Shown here: one piece after another, positions 32,251 through 43,470 of the stretch
How positions within the stretch are numbered: the stretch's first letter is position 1
Layout of the letters: each line of letters opens with the position of its first letter
DNA from: Chelydra serpentina
Lineage: Eukaryota; Chordata; Testudines; Chelydridae
DNA length: 64,000 nt
NCBI GenBank assembly: GCA_037349315.1
Contig: JBAIAC010000006.1
Span: 14,419,501-14,483,500, forward strand
Direction: 5' to 3'
Translations under genes and position numbers: made by a program
Notes under the pieces: model-generated
Told to the model about the DNA's origin: nothing
What the model saw: the letters and a program-made list of their open reading frames with translations, nothing else
Databases searched by the model: none

Positions 32251-35200
32251 GGAGTAGCAAAGGGAGAATGGAATGGCTCAGGTGTCTGGAACCAGGATCC
32301 AGATTTTATTCATCTCTGGTTCATTGAATCAATTCCAATGCAGGTTCAGCATGACTGGAAGTTTTAAAGTTTCCTGAGATGTCCAAGGGTTGCTGTCTTG
32401 CTCCATTGCTCTGACTTGCCCCTCCCGAATGAGGGGCTGTATTCCCCAACCTCTCACGAGTTAGGCCCTATCATGTCATAAATAAGATCAAGAAGAGGCA
32501 CACTTGGCTCTTTGCCCAGAAGCTGCAATTACTGAGACTCAGTATACAGGGAGGGGGAAGAAAAATGGCCACAGGCTCTCAAACCCAATATTAGCTGCTC
32601 CTAGTTAATCCAATTAGTTACATGAGATCAAAAAATGTACAAATCTTAACATTATTGACTTGAATGAGCGACGACTAGGAAACATAAACAGCAGGAAAGA
32701 AAGCACAGGGGAGAAGGCAAAGACTGAAAGCGAATAAAGGAAAATAGGCCAGGAATAAATTAGCATCTCAAATTCTGCTGAACTTAATCTATTATAATAA
32801 ACAGACAAATCTGTCAAATTTTCCCATTTGAATGGGTGGTTTATACAGTCTCAGCAGAAATGAATACGGGGCATGCCAAGATAACAGCAGTGCCCCGTTA
32901 TTCATTTATTTGTCGATTAATAGCTCAGTTCAAATGGAATTGATAGTTCTATAGAAATTGCAGTTACGGCCACCCCTTCATTAGGTAGATTCTGAGGTGC
33001 ACCAATATTGTGCACAATAGTTGTGTTTGGCCTTGGAATATACCATTCAGCTAAATTAGGAGTTTGCCAAACTAGAACCTGGTCCTGCAAAGACACATGC
33101 ATTTGCTTACCTTGCATCATGTGAGTAGCCCCACGGGTGTCATTGGGATTGACGTTAAGCAAATGCAATGTTGCCAACTCTTGTGATTTTATTCTTTTTG
33201 CTGTGTTCGTCTTAAAGGCTCAGCCCCTGGAGTCATGCAATTACACAAGAATGTCAACTTTCATTAAAAACAAAAACGCCACCACCATCACCACACACAC
33301 ACTCTCTTCTGGCCGTCATGGTTGAGGAGAACAGCTTGACAACAATGAGCCCTGTAAAGGCACAAAATTCAGAAGGCACAACATAAAAACCCAAGTCCTA
33401 ATTGATTTTTTTAAAGTCTCCTGATGTGGGGGAGGGCTGAGTCATGATTTTTTAGTGCACAGGGCTGGCTATAGTGCACATGAGCAAGTCTTTGCAGGAT
33501 CAGGGCCCTAATGAGTAGGCTCTTTGGGACAGGGATTTTCTCTTCAGCTTCATTTTCAGAGAGGTTGGCCCAATAGGGTCCTGATCCTAAATAGGGCCTA
33601 AGGGTGGTACCATAATAAAGTGATTATTAACAGAATTTGGCAGTGGTTGGTATAGGGGGAGAGTGACAACAATAAAGTTTATGACCAACATTTTAGGAGT
33701 GGTGACAAAGGAAAAAAATTAAATCTTCTAAGGACTTCCCCCTCTATCAGTAATATCTCCCAGCGCTATTAGTGCACATGGTACATTTTGGAAATAACTT
33801 TCCACATCCCCACTCTCAGAACTACTTATCTCCTGAGATTATGAACTCAAATTGGCAATTGCCTCATGTTCTGGATTTTGATTGTTCAAGACTATTGTAT
33901 CAATAGTTGATAGTTGTACTCCATTGTAACTCCATCCAAGGGACAGGCCAATAAGAGTCCCTACACTGGTTGCTCATTAATACAAGATCCCGTTTCCCCC
34001 TCTATACTTGGTGCTGAGGGTGCAATTCCCAAACTGAGGAGACATATTCTGGCTAGCTTGGAGCGTGCTAGCATGCTAAAAACAGAGCACAGCTGTGGCA
34101 GGACGGGCAGCAGGAGGGGCTAGCCGCCCTGAGTATGTACCCATCTGAGACCATAGGCAGCACTCTAGGACAATCAGAGCCAGCATGAGTATATTTCCTT
34201 GAGCCAGAATCACACCTCAGATCCAAGTATAGGCTTAGCCATTATCCCAATGAAATCCTTTTAACTTTGAGCCAGATTTGACACATTGGCTCGGGGAGTG
34301 GTCCCACTAACACCAAGATTGAAGGTCTTTCCAGACAACATGCTCTAGCAAGCTAGATGTAGATGTTACTGGATGAAATTCTCCAGACTATATGATCAGA
34401 ATGACGCTTGTAGTGTCTGACAGACAAGCAGACTTTATTGTGAATGTAAGCAATTTACAGAAATAAGGTAACTGAACTCCCTGTCTGCAGCCTGTGACAG
34501 CCTTTCTTCTGTTCCCAGCTGGAAGCATGTCACAGGAAACCCAAAAGCTGAATGAAGAGTGTACATGAAGCATGACATCTCTACACTTCCTGGAGGATTT
34601 AGTATATACCCCAGTCCCTTTCTGGCCTTAAAGTCTACAATTCCATGAAGCCATGTATTGCTCAGCATGAGTAAGGGTATCAGAACATAGCCCTTTGGGC
34701 TTAGCTTGACCTGCAATGTTTATAATTGTTGCCAAAAGTGCATAAATCAGGGTCAGAGAAGAGTAAGAAATCACCACCTAAGTACAGTAGAGTACAACAA
34801 TAGGAATATTAAGTCAGCTGGATATTCTGCTGACATGTTACATAAATAAACAAACAGCACAAATACTGGCTTATTTTAGGAAAACTGAAGTGTTGCATAC
34901 AAACAGATGATCAACTAAATAATGATACACAAAACACCAGCTAGTTTTGCACCAATACAGGAGGGCTGCAAAATGCATAGTTACTATGAAAAGTTTCTGA
35001 AGATTTTTCTACAGTAATCTCTTTAAACAGAAAAGTATTTTGGCAAGAACAATAAGAGCTAGTCATGACACATGTCAGAAGAACTATATGCACTTCTACA
35101 AGGTATTAATACAAGGTACAGTAACTATAGTGTCAGGAGGGACTATCACATTTAAAACTTGGCAGTCAATTTAGAATAATACTCTCTCCTTTCTAGTCTG

Positions 35201-36429
35201 CTGTCATTTAATATATAGTAAGGAAAGTATTTGAAAAAGAATTAGATGCCACATAAACATTAATATTTTATTTCATCACATAGATTTAATAATTGAAATC
35301 TAATATTTTAGTGCTTTAGTATTAACGTGCTAGAAGTCTGCTTATTTAAGTTCTTGGGCTTTTAGTCAAATTCCAAAATACAGTGCTTTTATGTGCTGCT
35401 GTGTAGTGTAGGTAACTTTCAGCTGCAGATGGGTAATCATAGGGACATCCCCCCCTTTATGTTGGACTCTGATTGGCTGCTTCTACGAGGCCTCTCTAGG
35501 CAGGCCTGGAGGACCCATCTTTGCTGCTCCGTTCCTGGTGCAGGGTGTAACAGATTAGCAGGGCCTCCAGCAGGGGGCCACAAAGCCTAGTTCAACCTCT
35601 CCACCCTCTGGTTCACAACTTCCAATAGGGCCAGAATTTTTCCCCATACTCATTAGTGGTGGATTATTATGCTTTCATCTGACACATTTATATTCATAGA
35701 ACGTAGAGTATGATATTAATATGCTGTTATAGAAAACACACAAGACAATATATGATTGAAATCACATGTTCTGCTGGCAGTCTGTAACCACCTTAAATCA
35801 AAGTGGATTGTCAACATGGAATTAATTATTCTAAAATTAAACACCCGCACTTCAAAATAATACTCAGATACTTGTTCCCATTGAGGAGAAATGAACACAT
35901 TTTGTGTTCCTAGGTCAAGCCATTTTTGAGATACAATTTTCCAAAATAACGTTAAGACTTTTCAGAAATCAGAAAGCCTCTTATTTATCACATTCTTATA
36001 ATATACATCAAACAAACAATTTGTCCTATTAATCTCAACAAATTAAAATATTTTGGCAAACTGGAAGTCAGAGTAAGGTTTTGGGGCTTTGTCGAAATTG
36101 GGCTTGTGATAAAAGCAGTCAAATTCTTATATCTGGAAGTGCCACATGGGCTTCAAATACCTGAATAATTTCAACCCACTACTGAAATGAAGTGTCTGCA
36201 GTAGAAATAGGCTGTTTAATGGCAGACAGCCAGCCCTGCTCTACAGAGCATGTGTTTAAGCAAATGGGGCTTAAGCATAGGTTCGTGTGTTTTGCTGCAC
36301 TGGGCCCTCCATTAATCCTGTCCTCGTGGTACAATGGTGGTTATGATTTTAAAATATTTACCAAATAATTTATTTGAAGATTATAAAACTAATTGAATAA
36401 ATGATTTGACAAATATTCAATGAGCTCTA
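32251..36429. other. Intergenic DNA, mostly unrecognised
   Basis: No gene is supportable. Minor items are a CA-rich stretch at about 33285-33302 and, near 34065-34150, text (gctagcatgctaaaaacag, gagtatgtaccc) resembling a reptilian MITE end. The remainder of this 4.2-kb block is AT-rich, low in CpG and without recognised repeats. It could include old transposon sequence or conserved non-coding elements that cannot be told from one sequence. Confidence 0.4.
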
Positions 36430-37390
36430 ATAGATTCATAGATTTTGAGGCCAGAAGGGATCATTTTGATCATCTAGGCTGACCTCCTGTGTAACACGGG
36501 CCTTAGGACTTCCCCAAAATAATTCCTAGAAAGTATCTTTTAGAAAAACATCCACTCTTGATTTTAAGATTTCAAGTCATGGATAATCCATCATGTCCCT
36601 AGGTAAATTGTCCCAACGGTACCCTTTGTTAGCCAATAAATTAGTATGTATTACACACACCATGTTGATATGTGTTTTGCTCTTCCCACAATTCAATTCA
36701 CTTATGGCAAGATCTATATCCCATAACACTTTGCAAAGCTGAAGTTAGCTTTGGCTCTGACAGCTACAAAGCCTGCCAAAGGCAAGATGCAGGAAAAGCA
36801 TGTCCCAGTTCAGGTTGGGATCTACTTCCATAGCTCAACTGGTACTTGGAATGTGGTATCCAAAAGAAAAGATAAGGAAGGAAAAGGCTGATACAGAAAA
36901 ATTAGGTAAAAAGCTGATTGGTGGATTTCAGTCCTGGGTGAGGTATAGAGTGTGCTCTAACTTGTAAACAACCATAGTACAAATACAGCTAGTTTGAATG
37001 CATACTTCAGAGCAAACCTGTGTAGGGTGAACTAAACACTGAGGAAATAGTTTCCAAGAAGGACCGGTAATGTATTAACTCTTTCCTTTCTGTATTGTAC
37101 TTCTTTGTCTTTGACAAATAAAATTTGGCTAAACTTGGTTAGCTGGTCTCTCAAAACATTCATATTAGAAAACTACAGAGGTAGTCAAGCAATTGGCTAT
37201 ACTTTAGACAAAACATTATTGTTAAAATTATGCCTTATTTCTAGTCTGAATTTGTCTAGTTTCAACCTCCAGCTGCTGGCTCTTGTCATGCCTTTATCTG
37301 ATGGATTCAAGAGCCCTCAACTATCAGAAATCTTCTCTCTATGTATACACATAGACCATGATCACCTTGTAACCTTCACTTGGATAAACT
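36430..37390 (-). mobile_element. CR1 LINE 3' end with a ~580-bp insertion
   Basis: atagattcatagattttgag, gaagggatcattttgatcat, and aatccatcatgtccctagg to aattgtcccaacgg are the reversed CR1 3' UTR. The text resumes at about 37205 with gttaaaattatgccttattt and tagtctgaatttgtctag to attcaagagccc. By comparison with the CR1 copies at 8045 and 44645 these parts should be contiguous. The 36625-37204 segment is therefore an insertion. It holds caaataaaatttggc (near 37115), but no TSD was found. Confidence 0.7.
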
Positions 37391-38319
37391 AAATAAAATG
37401 CTTAGACCTAAATAGTGCTCCACAAATCTGTTTTTCCTTATAATGTACATGTTGAATGGGCCTTTTTTGGTTCATAAACTAATTGCTGACCATTCCTGAT
37501 TTCTGTGAAAGTATTTGAACCTAGGACTCCTGTTTCAGGTCCAGGTTTAGCCAAATCCACTGTATAACACTGCCTAATAATCCTGTAATTTAGCTTAATT
37601 TCTATTGGGATAAGGTGTTATTTACACTAATTAGAGATATTCCACATCTAATATACTGTCGAAGACCAAAGGGATATAAAGCAAAGATTACTGGGCAGCT
37701 TCTTGATTTTTGCAGCATGCTGCACTCTGCAGCAAATCTGCATGACGGTACATTCACTTCTTGCAGACTCTGATATTGCAGCAGTCACAAGGACATTTCT
37801 ATTAGCATTTCCACTGAGAGCAGAAAATTCCATATGACTCCTTGTTGTCCTTGTGCAAATATAGCTATATCTTACCAAGATCCTACCAGCATATCCAGCC
37901 AATCTGATTAGGCTCCACCAAAAGCAGATATTTAGGGAAGGAGGCTCTGCAAACAAATTTCTGGAAAAAACTGAAGCAGAATGATGACAAGATACCCAGT
38001 GTCTTATTAGTAACAAGGGTTTGAATAGAAGTCTCAGGAACAGAAAAACCAGAAAGTTACACATTCGAAGGTCCTGGGTCAGGCAACCACTTTATGCATG
38101 TCCTTAACTCCCTGCTTAAAGTTAAGGAGCATAGTCTATGAACTTAAATCTCTTTCTATTCAGCAAAATGCTTAACTTTACGCTCTTAAAATTTAGCACA
38201 TGCTTAAGTATCTGCTCAATGGCTTTTCAGAATAAGTGCCTGATAAGGGTGTTTGTACTCCTTTCTGCTACATGACTTTACAGTTTGATTTCACATCACT
38301 TGTACAGTGGTTGCCATTC
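37391..38319. other. Intergenic DNA, no gene recognised
   Basis: The minus-strand frame at 37648-38064 (138 codons) shows no domain or motif and is treated as chance. Confidence 0.4.
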
Positions 38320-38429
38320 AAAACGGCAACATTTGATATCTTCCACTTTTGTTTGGAGCATCGTTGTAGCCATGCAGGTCCCAAGCTATGAACGAGACAA
38401 AGTGGGTGAGGTAATATCTTTTACTGGAT

Positions 38430-39229
38430 TGTGACAGGGTGTATTCCACATTTGAGGCTCCCTGCTGGGGACACCATGGCCCAATGGCACCCTGCCCCAA
38501 GAAAGAGGGAGCTGAGAGGAAAAGAGCAGTGAAGGTGAGCCCTCCAAGCTTGCCTAGAGAGGACTCCCCAGAGCAGCCATTTTGGAAGTCACAGAGACCT
38601 GTGGCTAGAGGGCCTCACAACAGCCAACCAGAGCTCTGCTGGCTCTGATAAAAAGGAGCTGCCTGGCCTTAGCAGTTCAGTTCCTGGCTGGGGCCAGAGG
38701 AGTGAAGAAGGGTAAGTCTCTCTGGCCAAAGTAACCCATCAATTAGACAAAGTTTGTGGCTGGCTGAATTTACATAGCTGGGATTGTGGAAAGAGAAGAA
38801 CCTGAGGACGTTGTCCCTAGGATAGATCTGGAGATAAAAGGGCCTGGTAGGAAGAGGCTTGGGGAAATAGCAGTGAAGGACAGAAGTAAGCAGTACATGG
38901 CCGCTGTCTATAGGATCACTGGGTTGGAACCTAGAGTAGAGGTTGGGCCTGGGTTCCCCTGCTGGCCACAGGTAAAGTGGTGTAAACCTCAAGAAGGGGA
39001 CGGATTATTTGGGAGCCCAAATTGAATTTAAAGGGCCCAGAGCTGGGGATGAAGACCCTAGCAAGGGCAAATATATAATGTATCTATTGGACTCTTTAAT
39101 ACCCTGGAAGGGTTTCATTGTGACTTTGTGATTTGGCCAGCAGCCTGCAAAGGGCACAAGAGTGAGAAAAGGACTGTGCTACTGCACCATGCCACTCGGA
39201 GGTGCTCAAGACGTGAGTACGCCCTTACA
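38430..39229 (+). mobile_element. Solo LTR, 800 bp, inside the PLE left terminus
   Basis: The ends are TGTGACAGGG and CCCTTACA, with a perfect 5-bp TSD tggat (38425-38429, 39230-39234). Removing the LTR and one TSD joins ttttactgga to tcagctcctcttggtag, restoring the PLE terminal repeat. This confirms both the limits and the order of events. A TATA-like gataaaaag lies at 38647-38655; no clear aataaa remains. It is a different LTR subfamily from those at 39640 and 50036. Confidence 0.85.
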
Positions 39230-39440
39230 TGGATCAGCTCCTCTTGGTAGATGAGACAAGCTTTCAAGCTTCACAAAAGAAATCTTATCTACAGCCAGCC
39301 AGTCAGATACCACACAATATGCCAGGAAAGGTCTTGACACACACATTAATGGACTTAAAACCACCATCACCAAATAAAGGATAATCCATCAGAGAAGTAG
39401 ATTGCATATAGGACAGGCCACCCAAATACCATGAGAGAAC

Positions 39441-39639
39441 TTGCTTCAATATAGGAAAACATACACCAATCACACACCCCTAGTTGCCACCTACCACTTC
39501 ACACCGGAACGCATACAGGGTATCAAACAGCTAAAACCACATCTTTACAGACATTTTTTCTCAGCCCCCTCTTCTGATCTTCAAACAATCCCCCTATCCT
39601 CACCAACCTCAAATCAAAAGCAACCTCCCCACACACCAG
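39441..39639 (+). pseudogene. PLE reverse transcriptase, C-terminal remnant
   Basis: The frame contains TPLVATYHFTPERIQGIK, then KPHLYRHFF. This matches the late-RT 'TPLV.TY......i' segment of PLE proteins, a conserved stretch between the RT fingers/palm and the linker to the endonuclease. The catalytic RT core is not present upstream. The frame is cut at 39640 by a solo LTR; sequence beyond the LTR continues in a different frame, so at least one frameshift or small indel exists. Confidence 0.65.
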
Positions 39640-40754
39640 TGTGACGGGTTGGGACCACAGAGACCTGCTTGGTGCTGCCACCTGGTGTGCCAAGGCTACT
39701 TCTGCCCCTGCTTCCAGGCCTTTTCCAGCTTGGGACTCCCGAATCCTGTCTGTTTTGAGCCAGATTCCACTGATCTGCTGCAAACACAGACCCAGGTCCG
39801 AGCCAAGTCCACTAACAACTGTAAGGCTCCTGGAAGCGCTCTTGCCTTTGACACCCAGGTGTCCAACTTCCAAAGAGGTTCAAACCCTTAATAAATCCGT
39901 TTTACCCTGTATAAAGCTTATACAGGGTAAACTCATAAATAGTTCGCCTTCTATTTCAAAGATAGAAAGATATGCACAGCTGTTTGCCTTCCCCAGGTAA
40001 CAACTCGTACTCCAGGAAACTTAAGTAAAAAGTGATTTTAATAAGTACAGAAAATAGGATTTAAGTGCTTTCAAGTAGTGACAGACAGAACAAAGTGAAT
40101 TACTAAATAAAATAAAATAGAACACGCAATTCTATGTCTAATCACCCTGTGTACAGATAAAAACCTCACTAGGTCCAGTAAACAGGCTATCTTCCTTCTA
40201 GCCTGGGTCCAGCAATCACTCATCCCCCTAATGTCTTTGTCCTTTGTTCAGTCTCTTTCAGGTGTCCTTGGGGGGTGGAGAGCTCCTTTCTTTAGCCAGC
40301 TGAAGACCAAATGGAGGGGTTTCCTCGGGGTTTAAATAGATTTTCTCCTCTGGGTGGACACCCCTCCCTCTCCCTGTGTGGCATCCAGTTACCAAATGGA
40401 GTTGGGGTCACATGGACAAGTCACCTGTCTATGCACAACTCAGTTCCTTCTCAGACCAGCCACATTCCTGGCAAAGTTCAGATGTGGATTGGTGTCTGCA
40501 AGTTCTATTGTCTGTTAAGTGCTTCTTGACTGGGCACTTAACCTGCACATTCCTTTCTCAAGAAATACAACCCATATTCATAACTTCAACTACAACAATG
40601 ATACATGCATATAAACGGGAGGAATACATTCAGTAGGTCATAACTTTCACAGAGATATGTTACATGGCACATGTAGCATAAAGCATAGTCCAGTTACATC
40701 ATGTATACATTTATAAGCATCTCCCCATACAGTTTTATGGGGTAGACCATCACA
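39640..40754 (-). mobile_element. Solo LTR, 1115 bp, inside the PLE coding region
   Basis: In minus orientation it begins TGTGATGGTCTACCCC and ends AACCCGTCACA. The perfect 5-bp TSD is accag (39635-39639, 40755-40759). The body aligns with the LTR at 50036-51164: shared atgatgtaactgga, atatgcacagctgtttgc, gcttatacagggtaaa (in one or other orientation) and the end region around ctctgtg...aaccc. A TATA-like tatttaaac lies, reversed, near 40332. It carries no internal retroviral genes. Confidence 0.88.
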
Positions 40755-40786
40755 ACCAGGACAAACCAACTCCTAGCTACACCATA

Positions 40787-41130
40787 TGCTGCCAGAACAA
40801 AAGGTACAAAGCCTGCAGACATATTTCCCCTGCTGTGATGATCAATGCTGCCCACAACATTCCTTTCAAAATCCATGGGTCCTACTCATGCCTACATGTG
40901 ATGTACCTCATTCAGTGCATCAAATGCCTCAGCAACAATTATGTGGGTGAAACCAGACAATCACTACACTCTAGAATGAACTCACACAGAAGAATGATAA
41001 GACAAAAAACACCCTATCATCCATGGGCAAACACTTTTCACAAAGCAATCCCTCCATATCTGACCTCTCAGTCCTTGTCCTCCAAAGACACCTGCACAAC
41101 GGACAAGCTTGGGAACTTAAATTCACAACT
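40787..41130 (+). pseudogene. PLE linker and GIY-YIG endonuclease domain, degenerate
   Basis: The first codons encode CCQNKRYKACRHI, the cysteine/histidine-rich linker of PLE proteins. From the GTG at 40835, V22-M-Y24 (GIY position), Y36-V-G38 (YIG position), E39, R47 and H51 follow the order expected of a PLE-type GIY-YIG nuclease, which nicks target DNA to prime reverse transcription. The IQC..C pair (C28, C31) is also typical. The frame stays open to 41371, but the C-terminal half of the domain (about residue 60 onward) is poorly preserved. With the RT lost, it cannot support transposition alone. Confidence 0.72.
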
Positions 41131-41336
41131 GGTTTTATGGCTCATTACAACATTTTGTTACCTATCAATCCTCCTTTGTTCTGTGACTGCAGAGGTGTTA
41201 ATTGCCCACTTCATTTTAAGTGGTTTCTTGCAACGTGTTAATCCCTTATGCTTAACAATCTGTCCCCACAACCTTGTACTTAGCTGTGACACTCTAGTTA
41301 TCTTTTCCAGACCTGAAAAGCAACCCTTTTCAGGTT

Positions 41337-41592
41337 TCAGAGGGGGTAGCCCTGTTAGTCTGGATCTGTAGAAACGACAGAGTCCTGTTTCAGTGTAGTA
41401 GCCATGTTAGTCTGTGTCAGCAAAAAGAAAATAAGAAAGGAATACTTGTGGCACCTTAGAGACTAACACATTTATTTCAGCATAAGCTTTCGTGGACTAC
41501 AGTCCGCTTCGTCGGATGCATAAAATGGAACATACAGTGGGACGATATTTGTCCAGTAAAAGATATTACCTCACCCACCTTGTCTCTCATTA
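41337..41592 (-). mobile_element. Composite PLE terminal repeats, reversed
   Basis: Three units in a row: one like the head at 6367 (gtagccctgttagtctgg), one like 25543-25715 in reverse (agtagccatgttagtctgtg to gtgggacgatatttgtcc), and the reverse of the left PLE terminal repeat (ccagtaaaagatattacctc, acccaccttgtctctc). Units of different PLE subfamilies are thus joined at this end, by insertion or template switching. Confidence 0.6.
41481..41519 (-). ncRNA. Hammerhead-ribozyme-like motif, third copy
   Basis: On the minus strand: GCAT (41516-41519), CCGACGA (41509-41515), an extra A, a stem with arms gcggac/gtccac-type (one G-U pair) around a 3-nt loop, GAAA (41488-41491), GCTT, ATG. It has the same layout as the copies at 6494 and 25579, including C at core position 4 and the extra A. 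The stem II sequence differs but pairing is kept. Confidence 0.4.
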
Positions 41593-41607
41593 AAAATGGC
41601 AACATAT

Positions 41608-42190
41608 ACCCACATTTCCCACGCAGCTGTATCAGATTCCATGGTACAGTATTTTCTTACACTTACAAAAGGCAAAACTTTCAGAATCTCGGCTATCAGC
41701 AGAACAGTTTTTGACACTAACCTTTTTTCTCCTGAAATGTCCCACTATTGCTGCAACCAGTTCAGCTCCAGCAGCAGTAACAACAGTGAGAGCCTTAGTG
41801 TAAACAAGGCACTGGAGGCTGCTGGCATTTTAAGTGTAATGCTCATAGCAACCTGAAGGATCCCAAAGCACAAATTGTAGGAAATGCAGATAACAAAAAT
41901 GATTAGGAGTCTGGAAGAGCTGACATGGAGAAAATTTTAAATATTTCACCAAACATAGACTGGATAAATGTTCATATATTTGAGGGATATAAACAGGAAG
42001 TTGGGAAGAAAGTTATCTAGGCTGGTACACGGAGGTATAACTAGAAGCAATGGGATGAAATGAAGAAAGGAAAGCTTACGGCAAGTATAGGACAATAATT
42101 CTGGCAGCAAGCCTTTTGGAACAGTGTCCCAGAAGCAGTGTTGGGAGCTCCATTGTGTGGGACATTTCAAACAAAATGAGATGAGGTACT
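41608..42190. other. Intergenic DNA, no gene recognised
   Basis: No repeat or coding motif recognised. Confidence 0.45.
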
Positions 42191-42191
42191 T

Positions 42192-42860
42192 CATAGAATC
42201 ATAGAATCATAGAATCTCAGGGTTGGAAGGGACCTCAGGAGGTCATCTAGTCCAACCCCCTGCTCAAAGCAGGACCAACCCCAACTAGATCATCCCAGCC
42301 AGGGCTTTGTCAAGCCTGACCTTAAAAACCTCTAAGGAAGGAGATTCCACCACCTCCCTAGGTAACCCATTCCAGTGCTTCACCACCCTACTAGTGAAAA
42401 AGTTTTTCCTAATATCCAACCTAAACCTCCCCCTCTGCAACTTGAGACCATTACTCCTTGTTCTGTCATCTTCTACCACTGAGAACAGTCTAGATCCATC
42501 CTCTTTGGAACCCCCTTTTAGGTAGTTGAAAGCAGCTATCAAATCCCCCCTCACTCTTCTCTTCTGCAGGCTAAACAATCCCAGTTCCCTCAGCCTCTCC
42601 TCATAAGTCATGTGCTCCAGCCCCCTAATCATTTTTGTTGCCCTCCGTTGGACTCTTTCCAATTTATCCACATCCTTCTTGTAGTGTGGGGCCCAAAACT
42701 GGACACAGTACTCCAAATGAGGCCTCACCAGTGCCGAATAGAGGGGAATAATCACGTCCCTCGATCTGCTGGAAATGCCCCTACTTATACAGCCCAAAAT
42801 GCCGTTAGCCTTCTTGGCAACAAGGGCACACTTCAAGGGACTGCTCTGTACTGCCAGGGA
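42192..42860 (-). pseudogene. CR1 LINE 3' end with open ORF2 C-terminal frame
   Basis: A minus-strand frame of 199 codons (42285-42884) encodes the CR1 ORF2 C-terminus: [86 protein letters not shown]. The first ~14 residues come from outside the conserved CR1 text. The 3' end is the CR1 UTR and a tail of repeated atagaatc (42194-42216). RT and endonuclease domains are missing through 5' truncation. The intact frame suggests a fairly recent insertion. A near-identical but frameshifted copy is at 14775-15190. Confidence 0.88.
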
Positions 42861-42871
42861 AGGGGCTAGGT

Positions 42872-43283
42872 CAGTGACTCTCAACTAGAAGTATGTGTAC
42901 CCCTAGGGGTATGCCAAGGTCTTCCAGGGGGTACATCAACTCATCTAGATATTTGCCTACTTTTACAACAGGCTACATAAAAAGCACGAGTGAAGTCAGT
43001 ACAAACTAAAATTTCAAACAGGCAATGACTTGTTTATACTGCTCTATATACTTCACACTGAAATGCAAGTACAATATTTATATTCCAATCGGTTTATTTT
43101 ATAACTGTACGGTAAAAATGAGAAAGCAAACAATTTGTCAGTAATAGTGTGCCTGACGCTTCTGTATGTTTATGTCTGAGTTTATAAGAAAGTAATTTTT
43201 AACTTAAATGAAACTTGGGGGTACCCGGGACAAATCAGACTCCTGAAAGCGGTACAGTAGTCTGAAAAGGTTGAGACCCACTG
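42872..43283. mobile_element. Non-autonomous hAT-like MITE, 412 bp, second copy
   Basis: The ends are CAGTGACTCTCAAC and, in reverse, CAGTGGGTCTCAACC, with a perfect 8-bp TSD ggctaggt (42864-42871, 43284-43291). It has the same length as the copy at 1015-1426 but lies in the opposite orientation. The interior is clearly homologous (aaatcagactcctg / caggagtctgattt). It sits just beyond the 5' limit of the CR1 at 42192. Confidence 0.92.
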
Positions 43284-43334
43284 GGCTAGGTGACTTAGTA
43301 GACAGTTTTCATGTCTAGCATTTATTGTTACCTA

Positions 43335-43470
43335 CATGTTGAGCTTGTCTACACAGGGACATCTAGGAAATTAATCTGAATGAACTGCAGATGTGAATTT
43401 GAAGTGGATCAATTAAACTGCATTAAACCCCTGTATGAATACCCTAATCCTGAATTAAAGTGGCCTTCAT
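43335..43470. repeat. MITE-like repeat end
   Basis: gagcttgtctacacagggac followed by aattaatctgaatgaact and ctgaattaaagtggcc resembles one end and the body of another 'tgtctacac' MITE family. The opposite end is not recognised. Confidence 0.4.

Larger units (their letters stand above)
38320..41607 (+). mobile_element. Penelope-like element relic with two nested solo LTRs
   Basis: The block is bracketed by an imperfect 15-bp direct repeat, aaaacggcaacattt (38320-38334) and aaaatggcaacatat (41593-41607), 13 of 15 identical, a likely TSD. Inside, a terminal repeat (gaggtaatatcttttactgg) at the left recurs in reverse at the right (ccagtaaaagatattacctc), so the element has inverted ends. Between them lie late-RT coding sequence, a cysteine-rich linker, a GIY-YIG domain and two further PLE terminal units in reverse (41337-41550). 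Solo LTRs interrupt it at 38430-39229 and 39640-40754. Without them and their TSD copies about 1.33 kb remains, so most of the RT is missing. It is defective. Confidence 0.75.

Noticed and set aside
31691..32257. Several 90-117 codon frames on both strands
   Set aside because: Same GC-rich repeat core as at 21751; reading frames on both strands at once are a composition effect.
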